64,000 bases of DNA from Bacteroidales bacterium UBA1374 (GCA_002305545.1 DBRG01000016.1:1-64000); one strand, 5' to 3'; counted from the stretch's first letter, positions 35,951-44,852 are shown. A program made the numbers and translations. Notes: a model not told the origin generated them from the sequence alone.

Positions 35951-37168
35951 TCAGATATTTATTTGAGAACCTAAAACAAGTTTGTCCCCGGAATCATCTA
36001 CGTTCCAGTATTGCGGCTTTCTGGGTCCATGCTCCTCGGCGTGATGCACCAGGAAGATCAGTTTACCTTCAAATGTTCTGAATAGCATACCGTGACCTGA
36101 GTTATTTGAAAGGAAGGCTTCTTCTTCCTGAACCCAGGGGCCGGCAATGGTACCGGACTCGGAGTAGGCTATACCCTGAACGTATCTTTCTTTACCCCAG
36201 CTTGACCAGAGCATCCCCAGCTTACCGGTTTGTGTTTTAAACATCTGGGGCCCGTCTGTGACCCAACCCGGCATTTTCAGACCAAAAGTGGCTTCACCAA
36301 TGGAATTCATTTCCATTGACCAAGGAGCCTCCGATGCACGGAACATGGTTACCGGCTTCTCTGAAACTGTATAACTCAGGTCAGGAGCGAGTTCTATGTA
36401 ATCCATCGTACCGTCAATGAGCTGTGTCCATTCGTGTACAAAGATCATATAGATCTTCCCGTTTTCTTCATAGAGAGTCCCGTCAATACAATCCCAGTCA
36501 CGAGGCTGGTAGTCATAACCAGGCTCAACGGCAAAAGAGGTATACGGACCTTCGGGATTATCTGCCCTGAGCAGATAGGTTTGGTTATGAGGAACATTGT
36601 ATCTCCTTGGGACTTGCTCGATAAGATCACTGTGGTCGCTCCATGTGCCGGCATAATAATAGTAGTCTCCTATCCTGTGAATCTCCGCTGCTGCGGCAAA
36701 TCCGGCTTTTTCCAGCCATAATCCCTCGATGTCAATAATTTTATAAGGGCCTGTCCACATTTCCAGGTAAAAATCAACCCCGGCCTCGGGAATCTCAATA
36801 CCGCTGGCCATGAGACCGCATCCATAGAAAAGTCTGCTGGAGGGGTCAGACACCCTGACTCCGTCAATAATAATAAAATAATAATGGAATCCGGGAACCT
36901 GGGGATCGGATATCACTTCCCACAATTCATCATTAATCTGAGACATGGGGTATATTTTATTGCATAGGTCCAGTTCCACTGTATTTGCATCAGGGGCAAT
37001 GACTCTGAACGTGACACTCAGGTCCCGGTTGATCTTCGGGTATTCTTTACCCTGGATATTGGTTGAAGCGCTGAAAGATTCCGCCATATGCTCCGGCTTT
37101 CCCGATCCGCATGATTGGAACATGGCCATTGCCAACAATCCGGATGCAATAATACTCATGATTTTCAT
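35951..37168 (-). CDS. Chimeric lipoprotein: CE1-type E-set domain joined to N-truncated GH43
   Basis: A 405-residue lipoprotein (MFQSC, Cys20). Residues 40-125 are the same E-set domain found at the front of the CE1 esterases here, including the linker GIEIPEAGVDFY, which closely matches GIEVPAKDQDFY in the 24357 esterase. Instead of an esterase, sequence from about residue 136 is a GH43-like propeller that begins partway through the fold, at MWTGPYKIID ... AAEIHRIGDYYYYAG. The first blade with the RDP-type base Asp is missing. Asp229 (CIDGTLYEE) and the VTDGP motif near 305 remain. It is probably catalytically dead or a binding protein. The ATG at 37168 was chosen for the lipoprotein signal; the frame extends to 37237 but would overlap the preceding gene. 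Confidence 0.8.
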   Translation of the reverse strand: MKIMSIIASGLLAMAMFQSCGSGKPEHMAESFSASTNIQGKEYPKINRDLSVTFRVIAPDANTVELDLCNKIYPMSQINDELWEVISDPQVPGFHYYFIIIDGVRVSDPSSRLFYGCGLMASGIEIPEAGVDFYLEMWTGPYKIIDIEGLWLEKAGFAAAAEIHRIGDYYYYAGTWSDHSDLIEQVPRRYNVPHNQTYLLRADNPEGPYTSFAVEPGYDYQPRDWDCIDGTLYEENGKIYMIFVHEWTQLIDGTMDYIELAPDLSYTVSEKPVTMFRASEAPWSMEMNSIGEATFGLKMPGWVTDGPQMFKTQTGKLGMLWSSWGKERYVQGIAYSESGTIAGPWVQEEEAFLSNNSGHGMLFRTFEGKLIFLVHHAEEHGPRKPQYWNVDDSGDKLVLGSQINI

Positions 37169-37182
37169 AAAGCACCATGGTT

Positions 37183-38319
37183 TTATTTGAAAAGATTCTG
37201 GGCAAACACATAAAGACTTCTTCTCCAGGTAAGCCACTCATGAGCAGTCTTTTGTGATACGTAGTACGTACTCTTGACACCAATATCCGCCAGGATTTCG
37301 TGCATTTCTCTTAAAAGGCCTCCTTCCGCTTCACCTGTGCCGATAAAGAGTAGATGATATTCCGAGTTGAATGTATCCGGATTGCTGAACACTCCGTTGT
37401 ATGCACCGGCAAGTCTTTCAGGGTCCTTGAAACCGGGTTTGCTTAGATTGAACTCACCTATTACAATGATGCCGCTGAATCCTCCGACATAAGAAAAAAG
37501 GTCACTGTGTCCCAATCCCAGGTCATAGGCTTGTTTTGCTCCCCAGGAAAGACCGGCAACGGCCCTGTAGTTTCTGTCATTGATCGTACGGTAACGGCTG
37601 TCAATAAGAGGGATGACCTCTTCTGTCATCATTTGGTCAAATCCGGAAAAGGGATCATCGCTATCCGGCACACTGGCGTAACCGTTGTTCATTACAATGA
37701 TCATGGGTTCAGCCTTTCCTTCGGCTATCAGATTGTCCAGTATGACATCCGCAAAACCTTGATGAATCCAGCCACTCTCATCTTCCCCTCCACCATGCTG
37801 CAGGTAGAGCACAGGATAATGCCTCACCGGGTTCTGCTCGTAACCTGCAGGAGTGTAAACATACATGCGCCGGTACTCCCTGCACACCTCGGACCAGAAT
37901 TTCACAGAACGTACCGCTCCGCGGGGAACATTTTTTCCAGGCATATACCAATTACTCCCATCCTCATCTTCAGGTACTTCCACAGCACTTGAGTAGCGGC
38001 TGGTGCCATAGAATGTGTACACCGATGGATCGGCAAAAGAAAGTCCTCCCACTTTCAAGGAATAATAATGGAACCCTTCCACCAGCGGATCCGAGGTGAC
38101 GCTCCAGATACCGTTTTTATCCCTTTTCATCATATAATCCCTCCCAAGTGACAGCACCACTGCATTGGCTGAAGGAGCGTAGAATGTGAAAGTGACAGAA
38201 TTGTCCTTGTTAACCAGGGGATAGATCTTTCCGGAAAGATTGTATCGGGAGGGAGTTTGCGCATGAGACAACGTAACTGAAGAAAAAACGACCAGAAAGA
38301 TTAACAGTTTACGTTTCAT
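37183..38319 (-). CDS. CE1 esterase with E-set domain, first gene of the esterase operon
   Basis: A 378-residue exported esterase. The signal peptide ends at SHAQ, the E-set domain spans about residues 30-115, and the CE1 domain follows. The nucleophile is Ser258 in AGLSWGAKQ, the histidine is His360 in TAHEWLTWRRSLY, and the acid position is Glu330 in IGTGEAEGG. It belongs to the same subtype as the 23232 and 24357 enzymes. The ATG at 38319 (MKRKLLIFLV) gives a clean signal peptide; the longer frame from 38394 runs through the promoter. A TAAATTTG -7 element ends 29 bases upstream. Confidence 0.87.
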   Translation of the reverse strand: MKRKLLIFLVVFSSVTLSHAQTPSRYNLSGKIYPLVNKDNSVTFTFYAPSANAVVLSLGRDYMMKRDKNGIWSVTSDPLVEGFHYYSLKVGGLSFADPSVYTFYGTSRYSSAVEVPEDEDGSNWYMPGKNVPRGAVRSVKFWSEVCREYRRMYVYTPAGYEQNPVRHYPVLYLQHGGGEDESGWIHQGFADVILDNLIAEGKAEPMIIVMNNGYASVPDSDDPFSGFDQMMTEEVIPLIDSRYRTINDRNYRAVAGLSWGAKQAYDLGLGHSDLFSYVGGFSGIIVIGEFNLSKPGFKDPERLAGAYNGVFSNPDTFNSEYHLLFIGTGEAEGGLLREMHEILADIGVKSTYYVSQKTAHEWLTWRRSLYVFAQNLFK

Positions 38320-38348
38320 TTTCACACGATATGGATAATTGTCTTCAA

Positions 38349-38356
38349 CAAATTTA
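38349..38356 (-). promoter_or_regulatory. -7 promoter element TAAATTTG of the 13-gene esterase operon
   Basis: Minus-strand TAAATTTG matches TAnnTTTG and ends 29 bases before the ATG at 38319. No exact TTG lies at the -33 position, which suggests a promoter that needs an activator. All 13 genes down to 18109 are separated by 30 bases or less, so this is probably the single promoter for about 20 kb. Confidence 0.5.
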
Positions 38357-38362
38357 TAATAT

Positions 38363-38377
38363 TGGAATCCCATTCCA
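38363..38377. promoter_or_regulatory. Candidate operator TGGAAT-CCC-ATTCCA
   Basis: A perfect 6-base inverted repeat with a 3-base centre lies between the -7 element and the -33 position of the esterase operon promoter. Such placement is typical for a regulator site that blocks or assists polymerase. The protein that would bind is unknown. Confidence 0.35.
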
Positions 38378-38492
38378 TTGACGTATTCAACCAAAATGTT
38401 GCAGAATCAATTCACATGACAAATAGTATGTTGTGATTGCAGGAACACATATTTAAAAAACAGACCATTTCTTCTGATAAGAGTTCATCTTA

Positions 38493-38523
38493 TTGCTAAC
38501 AGCCTCTTTTTATCCTAAGTTTG
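38493..38523 (+). promoter_or_regulatory. Promoter TTG-N20-TAAGTTTG for the xylan core operon
   Basis: A -33 TTG at 38493-38495 and a -7 element TAAGTTTG at 38516-38523 are separated by 20 bases, the preferred spacing in Bacteroidota. The predicted transcription start, 4-5 bases further on, falls at the GTG codon at 38529. Confidence 0.6.
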
Positions 38524-38528
38524 TTTCA

Positions 38529-39587
38529 GTGTATAGGATCATTTATTGCCTGCTGTTTTTGTTGTATATATGCCCTCCCTTGTCCGGACAGGCAAAGGAC
38601 GTCTATTGTCCGCTCAGTTTCGATTCTATCACAATGGATCTGGGCAGCATTCAGGAGGCCGATGGTACGGTTTTTCATACTTTCCGCTTTGTCAACACAT
38701 CATCCCGAACCATAAAATTCGGACGCATAGCTCCCAGCTGCAGATGTCTAAACACGATATTTTCTCAGGATTCATTTGAAAGCGGTGAATCGGGAGAAAT
38801 CATCATCGGGTTCAACCCTGCCGGAATGACGGGTAAAGTTTACAGATATGTGGACATCTATGAATATGAAAAAGCATTGCTCGTCAGACTCAGCCTGACA
38901 GCAGATGTGATCCCGGAAGCACAAAGACAGGACGAAGCATTCAGTTACAGGATCACTGATCATGTATATGCCACTGCCGACAAGTTGAATATGGGGTATG
39001 TCCCGATAGGCGGGAAAGCAACGGGAAGGATTTCTGTCATCAATACATCGTCTGAAACGGTGGCATTACATATTTGCCAGCCTGAAAAGTCTTACCATGC
39101 AGATTTTGACTGTCCGTCATCGCTAGCGCCCGGCCAGAAGGCAAGTATTGAAATTTCCTTTTCAATTCCCGAAACTTCAGAGTCCTATGGGATCAAAAAG
39201 GATATTGTTGAAATATGGGTCGACAGGGCAAGGAATTCTTACAGGTTATCCACCTCCTTCATAGGTATTGATCATTTCGGCAAGGCAGTCCATGAGAAAC
39301 CCGAGGTGATGATTTCGCCTTCCCTGGTTGCTCTTAAAAGGAACATGATCACCCGCCGCTTTGAAGGGAGTTTCATGATCCTGAACAGGGGCAACGCCAA
39401 TCTCCATATTCGCTCGGTAGACACTGAAACTCCTGCTAATATCAATATAGGTAAAGGTGACGTGATACCTCCGGGCCAAAAGAAGAAAATCAAGGCAGGA
39501 TCATTGACGGATCAGTTCAGTGTTTTCCTCATTACTGACGATCCCGTAAGACCTGTAAGAGAAATACGATTCCAACATAATCATTAA
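38529..39587 (+). CDS. DUF1573-containing exported protein
   Basis: A ~352-residue secreted protein. DUF1573 repeats are seen at about residues 35-130 (FDSITMDLGSIQEADGTVFHTFRFVN and then CRCL, split over the repeat) and about 140-240, with a third, weaker Ig-like unit to the end. The family is widespread in Bacteroidota and of unknown function; the Ig-like fold suggests binding or assembly. No ATG opens the frame. I prefer GTG at 38529, which begins a good signal peptide (YRIIYCLLFLLYICPPLSGQ) and coincides with the predicted transcription start. A TTG at 38493 is the alternative but overlaps the -33 element. It heads the GH3/GPH/GH10/GH43 operon. Confidence 0.75.
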   Translation: MYRIIYCLLFLLYICPPLSGQAKDVYCPLSFDSITMDLGSIQEADGTVFHTFRFVNTSSRTIKFGRIAPSCRCLNTIFSQDSFESGESGEIIIGFNPAGMTGKVYRYVDIYEYEKALLVRLSLTADVIPEAQRQDEAFSYRITDHVYATADKLNMGYVPIGGKATGRISVINTSSETVALHICQPEKSYHADFDCPSSLAPGQKASIEISFSIPETSESYGIKKDIVEIWVDRARNSYRLSTSFIGIDHFGKAVHEKPEVMISPSLVALKRNMITRRFEGSFMILNRGNANLHIRSVDTETPANINIGKGDVIPPGQKKKIKAGSLTDQFSVFLITDDPVRPVREIRFQHNH

Positions 39588-39604
39588 CATATTAACATAT
39601 TAAC
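39583..39604 (+). repeat. Short tandem repeat of ATTAACAT
   Basis: Two full copies and one partial copy of the 8-base unit ATTAACAT span the DUF1573 stop codon and the gap before GH3. A related TTAACATATTAA is found after the stop at 60240. The role is unknown; it may simply be AT-rich spacer. Confidence 0.5.
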
Positions 39605-39619
39605 TTAATAATCTGATAA

Positions 39620-42250
39620 ATGAAACATTTTAAATTACTTTTGGGCGCAGTCGCGCTGATCGTGCTTGTTTCATGCAACAACAAGAGCTACGAGTATCCA
39701 TTCTTGAATCCGCGTCTTTCAATTGATAAACGCGTGGAGAATCTCATTACCCTGCTTACTCCGGAAGAAAAAGTCGGACTCATGATGAACGGCTCCATCT
39801 CTGTTGACCGGCTCGGGATCCCCGCCTACAACTGGTGGAACGAGGCCTGCCATGGAATCTGTTATGACAATGTAACCGTATTTCCCCAGTCCATTGCACT
39901 GGCTGCAACCTTTGATGCCACGCAACAGTATGAAATATACTCTGCCGTATCCGATGAGGCGCGTGCCGTATGGAACATTACCGACCACAACGAGTTCGGG
40001 AAGACAAAGGCAACAGGAGGCATATGGCATCAGGGCCTCTCGTTTTGGTGTCCAAATATCAACATCTTCCGTGATCCAAGATGGGGCCGCGGCCAGGAAA
40101 CGAGTGGAGAAGACCCGTATCTGGCCGGCGTGATGGGCACAGCCACGGTACAGGGAATGCAGGGTGATGATAAGGATTACTTCAAGACGCATGCTTGCGT
40201 AAAGCACTATGCTGTGCACAGCGGACCGGAACCTCTCAGGCACAACTTTGACGTGACAGTCTCCATGAGAGATCTTTGGGAAACCTATCTTCCTGCATTC
40301 AAAGAAATAGTACAGGTAGGGAACGTTCAGGAGGTAATGTGCGCTTACAACAGATATGAAGGTGACCCCTGCTGTGGAAGCGACAGGCTTCTCCAGGACA
40401 TTCTCCGCAACAAGTGGGGCTACAAATCACTGGTCCTTTCTGACTGCAGTGCCATCAATAATTTTTATACAAAGGGACAGCACGAAACCCACCCCGACGC
40501 TGCAACAGCCAGCGCCGCTGCTGTTCTTGCCGGGACCGACCTGGAGTGCGGTACCAGCTATGAAGCGTTGATCGAAAGCCTTGACAAAGGACTTATCAAT
40601 GAAACAGACCTTGATGTGGCTCTCAGACGCATCCTGCGTTCCCGAATTGAGCTTGGCATGTTCGATCCTGAAGATATGATTCCCTGGAAGGATCTTGATG
40701 AAAGCGTACTGAGCAGTCCTGCCAATACCGCTCTGGCCCTGAAAGCTGCCAGGGAATCCATGGTACTTCTGAAGAATGACGGAGTACTCCCTCTTTCCAA
40801 AGATATCAAGACAATTGCAGTTGTCGGACCTAACGCAAACGACGTATCCATGCATAACGGTAATTATAACGGCATTCCAACAGCAGAGAACACAATCTCC
40901 ATAGTGGACGCCATCAGGAAGGCTGTACCTGGAACCGAGATCATTTACGACAGGGCCTGCGAACTGGTTGACAAATACCTGACCACAGACCATATGGGAG
41001 ATATCAACGAAGGCCAGGGTCTGTATGCAGAGTTCTTCAACAACCAGAAATTCGAAGGGGCCCCTGCAAATTCCGGGTATTATAAGACAGTGAACATGCG
41101 TACCTTCGGCGATTACCGCTTTGCAGACAATGTCAACCAGAACAACATATCTGCCCGTCTTTCAGGAAAATTCACAGCCGGTTTTACAGGGAACATGTAC
41201 TATTCCCTGGTTGGAAGCGACACTTACAAGTTCACGGTGAACGGCAGGACTGTTGCCCAACAGAAAGAGCCTGCCAGGGGATTCGGATGGTTCAGATCAA
41301 CAGTTCCTTCCACCACCTTCCCTGTGGTCAAGGGACAGACTTACAATATACAGGTGGATTTCACCAAGGGTGAACAGGGCTTCGCATACCTTAGTTTCAG
41401 CCTTACAGAAAGGAATCTTGCCGAGTTCAGCGCTCTTGCCCAAAGGGTGAAGGATGCGGACGCCATTATTGTGGTAGGAGGGATATCTGCCAGGCTGGAA
41501 GGTGAACAAATGCCAGTTTCCCTGGATGGATTCAACGGCGGGGACCGCACAAGGATAGAGCTTCCTGACGTACAGAAGGAACTTCTTGCAGCCATGCATA
41601 AAACCGGCAAGCCGGTCATCCTGGTGAATTGCTCGGGAAGTGCTATCGGTTTCGGGGATGTTGAAACCCAATACAACGCACTGCTGCAGGCATGGTACGG
41701 AGGACAGGCTGCAGGACTTGCTGTTGCCGACGTTCTCTTTGGTGACTACAATCCTGCCGGAAGATTACCTGTGACTTTTTACAAATCCACAGACCAACTT
41801 CCTGATTTTGAAAATTATGATATGGAAGGTCGCACCTACAGGTACTTCCGTGGAGAACCTCTTTATGCCTTCGGGTACGGACTTTCCTATACCACATTCG
41901 AATACGGCAATGCTACCCTATCCAGGAACAGCATAAAAGCCGGCAAGGGTGTGAAGGTTTCCATCCCGGTTACCAACAGCGGGAAGTATGATGGCGATGA
42001 AGTAGTACAGGTATACGTGAAAAGCCTGGACAATCCGGATGCACCCATAAAGTCTCTCAAAGGATTCAAACGGGTCAATATAGCTGCTGGAACTACTGCC
42101 ACTGTTACCATAGAGCTGGATTCCAAAGCCTTTGAATTCTATGATGAATCGGTTGATGAACTGGCTCCCCGTGCAGGAAAATATCAGATCCTCTATGGCT
42201 CTTCTTCCAATGAATCAGATCTCAAGGCACTGGATTTTGAAGTTATCTAA
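39620..42250 (+). CDS. GH3 beta-xylosidase-type enzyme with PA14 insert, lipoprotein
   Basis: An 876-residue GH3 enzyme anchored by a lipoprotein signal (VLVSC, Cys19). Order: TIM-barrel domain with nucleophile Asp275 in LVLSDCSA; alpha/beta sandwich interrupted by a PA14 domain (about 466-600, GLYAEFFNNQKFEG); a Glu pair in RLEGEQM (627-629) where the acid/base is expected; and a C-terminal FN3-like domain (YGLSYTTFEYG onward). GH3 members with this layout remove terminal xylose, glucose or arabinose residues. With GH10 and the symporter next to it, beta-xylosidase is the best guess. It precedes the transporter by 16 bases. Confidence 0.92.
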   Translation: MKHFKLLLGAVALIVLVSCNNKSYEYPFLNPRLSIDKRVENLITLLTPEEKVGLMMNGSISVDRLGIPAYNWWNEACHGICYDNVTVFPQSIALAATFDATQQYEIYSAVSDEARAVWNITDHNEFGKTKATGGIWHQGLSFWCPNINIFRDPRWGRGQETSGEDPYLAGVMGTATVQGMQGDDKDYFKTHACVKHYAVHSGPEPLRHNFDVTVSMRDLWETYLPAFKEIVQVGNVQEVMCAYNRYEGDPCCGSDRLLQDILRNKWGYKSLVLSDCSAINNFYTKGQHETHPDAATASAAAVLAGTDLECGTSYEALIESLDKGLINETDLDVALRRILRSRIELGMFDPEDMIPWKDLDESVLSSPANTALALKAARESMVLLKNDGVLPLSKDIKTIAVVGPNANDVSMHNGNYNGIPTAENTISIVDAIRKAVPGTEIIYDRACELVDKYLTTDHMGDINEGQGLYAEFFNNQKFEGAPANSGYYKTVNMRTFGDYRFADNVNQNNISARLSGKFTAGFTGNMYYSLVGSDTYKFTVNGRTVAQQKEPARGFGWFRSTVPSTTFPVVKGQTYNIQVDFTKGEQGFAYLSFSLTERNLAEFSALAQRVKDADAIIVVGGISARLEGEQMPVSLDGFNGGDRTRIELPDVQKELLAAMHKTGKPVILVNCSGSAIGFGDVETQYNALLQAWYGGQAAGLAVADVLFGDYNPAGRLPVTFYKSTDQLPDFENYDMEGRTYRYFRGEPLYAFGYGLSYTTFEYGNATLSRNSIKAGKGVKVSIPVTNSGKYDGDEVVQVYVKSLDNPDAPIKSLKGFKRVNIAAGTTATVTIELDSKAFEFYDESVDELAPRAGKYQILYGSSSNESDLKALDFEVI

Positions 42251-42266
42251 ACCTAAATGATTTATT

Positions 42267-43703
42267 ATGAGCAATTCTACACAAAAGATCTCCGTCATTG
42301 AAAAAATCGGATATAGTTTGGGTGATCTGGCGGCTAACCTGATCTTCCAAACCCTTATGACTTTTCTCGCCTTTTTCTATACCGATGTATACAAAATTCC
42401 ACCAGGCACCGCATCGTTCATCATTTTCTTCGGTGGTATGTTCGGAGCCTTTTTCAATCCAATCATGGGAATTATTGCAGACCGGACCAATACACGCTGG
42501 GGCAAGTTCCGCCCATGGATCCTGTGGACGTCCGTACCTTTTGGTGCCATGGCCATACTGGCCTTCAGCACGCCCGATTTCAGTCCTTCCGGAAAGGTTG
42601 TCTATGCTTTCATCACTTACTTGTTGCTGGTTGTTGTTTACTCGGCGAACAACCTTCCCTACGCATCGCTTAGCGGGGTGATAACCGGGAACATGTCCGA
42701 ACGGAACAGCCTCTCTTCATACCGGTTTGTGGCAGTAACCATTGCCCAGCTGATTGTTCAGAGCTTTTTGCTTCCGCTGGCGCTTATCATGGGTGACGGA
42801 GACAGGACCAAAGGATTCGAGAATACTATGATGCTATTTGCCGCCATTGGTGTAGTATTCTTTATCATCACATTCCTGACCACAAAAGAGAGGATCATTC
42901 CCAAACCGGAACAAAAATCAAGCATTAAGGAAGACCTGCATGACCTGGTAAGGAACAAACCCTGGATAATCATGCTCATAGTTACTGTTTTCATTTTCAT
43001 TACCCTGTCCCTCAAAGGCGGCATGTACGTGTACTATTTTGAAAACTACCTGAGCCAGGAGCATCTGGCCAATTTCCTTGAAAAGGTGGGTGTAAGCAAA
43101 CTGTCCGGTCTGGGATGGCCTTCCGACCCGGCCACATCGGGCTTCAGCCTGTTCAATGCCATGGGGATTGTAATGACACTTGTTGGAATAGCCATTTCCA
43201 AGCCGCTGGCGGACAGGTATGGTAAACGTGATGTGTTCGGAACCAGTCTCTTCCTCTCCGCACTGTGTCTTTTTATGTTCTACTTCTACAGCCCCCGTGC
43301 CATCGTGCCTGTTTTTGCGACGCAAATGTTACACGGATTCTTCTACGGCATTTCCACACCGTTACTTTGGGCCATGATTGCCGATGTGGCCGATTTTTCC
43401 GAATGGAAGAATTCACGCAGAGCCACTGCCATCATTTTCTCGGCCATGATATTTGGTCTGAAAGCCGGTCTGAGTATCGGCGGAGCCCTTGTTGCAGGAA
43501 TCCTTGCCAGCTATGGTTACAACGAACAACTTGCCGTTCAGTCTGCAGAGACTGTAAACGGGATCAAACTGTCACTGAGCATTTGCCCTACCCTCACGTT
43601 TTTTGTAAGCGTTGCCTGTCTGTTCTTTTATGAGATCAATAAAAAAACGGAACTTCGGATTCAGGAAGATCTGGCTGCACGCCGTACGGAACACAATAAC
43701 TAG
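42267..43703 (+). CDS. GPH-family glycoside/pentoside:cation symporter
   Basis: A 478-residue inner-membrane MFS transporter of the glycoside-pentoside-hexuronide group with 12 predicted helices. The family signature is visible early (EKIGYSLGDLAANLIFQ, then the ADRTNTRWGKFRPWIL loop at about residues 70-86). An extra cytoplasmic/periplasmic loop near 255-290 (EHLANFLEKVGV) separates the two halves. It probably imports xylobiose or longer xylo-oligosaccharides for the cytosolic GH43 encoded two genes on. The same GH10/GH43/GPH set forms xylan operons in Prevotella and Bacteroides. Confidence 0.92.
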   Translation: MSNSTQKISVIEKIGYSLGDLAANLIFQTLMTFLAFFYTDVYKIPPGTASFIIFFGGMFGAFFNPIMGIIADRTNTRWGKFRPWILWTSVPFGAMAILAFSTPDFSPSGKVVYAFITYLLLVVVYSANNLPYASLSGVITGNMSERNSLSSYRFVAVTIAQLIVQSFLLPLALIMGDGDRTKGFENTMMLFAAIGVVFFIITFLTTKERIIPKPEQKSSIKEDLHDLVRNKPWIIMLIVTVFIFITLSLKGGMYVYYFENYLSQEHLANFLEKVGVSKLSGLGWPSDPATSGFSLFNAMGIVMTLVGIAISKPLADRYGKRDVFGTSLFLSALCLFMFYFYSPRAIVPVFATQMLHGFFYGISTPLLWAMIADVADFSEWKNSRRATAIIFSAMIFGLKAGLSIGGALVAGILASYGYNEQLAVQSAETVNGIKLSLSICPTLTFFVSVACLFFYEINKKTELRIQEDLAARRTEHNN

Positions 43704-43716
43704 AGAAGACCGGTTT

Positions 43717-44850
43717 ATGAAAATAAATTTCCAAATCATGGTCCTAGCGCTGACCACGTTGTTGGCGGGCGCTTGCAGTCAGATACACCAGGAAAAAGAG
43801 CCTTCGCTTAAAGAGGCTTTATCCGGTAAATTCCTTATAGGTACGGCAATGAATGCCGCACAGATTAATGAAACAGATACTTCCTCTGTCAAGGTGATCA
43901 AAGAACATTTCAATGCCATTGTAGCAGAAAATTGCATGAAAAGCATGTGGCTACAGCCGCAGGAAGGAGTATTTGATTTTACTCTTGCCGACAAATTTGT
44001 TGAATTCGGGGAAAGAAATAATATGTTTATGTCCGGGCATGCACTCATATGGCATTCCCAGGCCCCTGCCTGGTTCTTCACCGACAGCAAGGGGAACAAC
44101 GTGACCCGTGAAGTCATGATAGAGCGTATGAAAACACACATTCAGACGGTCATGGAACATTATAAGGGCCGGGTGAAAGAATGGGAAGTGGTGAATGAAG
44201 CCATCATGGATGACGGAACCTACCGCAATACCAAATTCTACGAGATCATTGGCGAGGATTACATTCAACTGGCCTTTCAGTTTGCACATGAGGCCGATCC
44301 CGATGCTGAACTCTACTACAACGATTATTCCATGGCCTTTCCCGGTAGACGCGAAGGCGTTGTGGCCATGGTGAAAAAGCTTCAGGAAGCGGGGCTCAGG
44401 ATTGACGGTATCGGCATGCAGACCCACGTGGGTATGGATTATCCCGACCTGGCCGAATACGAAAAAAGCATGGAAGCCTTTGCTGCCCTGGGTGTCAAGA
44501 TAATGATCACCGAAATGGATATTACGTTATTACCGTTCCCCGACCAGACTGCCGGAGCCGATGTAAACATCTCGTACGAATACCGGCAGAAAATGAATCC
44601 GTACGCACAGGGATTGCCCGATTCCGCGAACGTTTTGTTTGAAAAAAGATACTTAGATTTCTTTTCCATTTTCCTGAGGCATAAAGATGTTATTTCCAGG
44701 GTAACACTCTGGGGCGTCAGCGATCAGCAGTCATGGAGGAATAACTGGCCCATTCCGGGAAGAACCGACTATCCCCTGTTATTCGACCGTCAGAACAAAC
44801 CCAAACCGGTTGTATCAAAAATCATTGAAGAAGCATTAAAGACTAAATAA
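43717..44850 (+). CDS. GH10 endo-beta-1,4-xylanase, lipoprotein
   Basis: A 377-residue GH10 xylanase with a lipoprotein signal (LAGAC, Cys20), so it is bound to the outer membrane and possibly on the surface. The TIM barrel shows acid/base Glu161 in EVVNEAIMDD and nucleophile Glu266 in ITEMDIT, both canonical. There is no carbohydrate-binding insert, so it is the compact form expected to cut short or already debranched xylan. The ATG at 43717 was chosen for the lipoprotein signal; the frame upstream overlaps the transporter. The GH43 gene follows after 2 bases. Confidence 0.95.
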   Translation: MKINFQIMVLALTTLLAGACSQIHQEKEPSLKEALSGKFLIGTAMNAAQINETDTSSVKVIKEHFNAIVAENCMKSMWLQPQEGVFDFTLADKFVEFGERNNMFMSGHALIWHSQAPAWFFTDSKGNNVTREVMIERMKTHIQTVMEHYKGRVKEWEVVNEAIMDDGTYRNTKFYEIIGEDYIQLAFQFAHEADPDAELYYNDYSMAFPGRREGVVAMVKKLQEAGLRIDGIGMQTHVGMDYPDLAEYEKSMEAFAALGVKIMITEMDITLLPFPDQTAGADVNISYEYRQKMNPYAQGLPDSANVLFEKRYLDFFSIFLRHKDVISRVTLWGVSDQQSWRNNWPIPGRTDYPLLFDRQNKPKPVVSKIIEEALKTK

Positions 44851-44852
44851 TC

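Noticed and set aside
39583..39604. Possible CRISPR-like or regulatory repeat ATTAACAT
   Set aside because: Unit of only 8 bases, fewer than three copies and no spacers; kept only as a short repeat.
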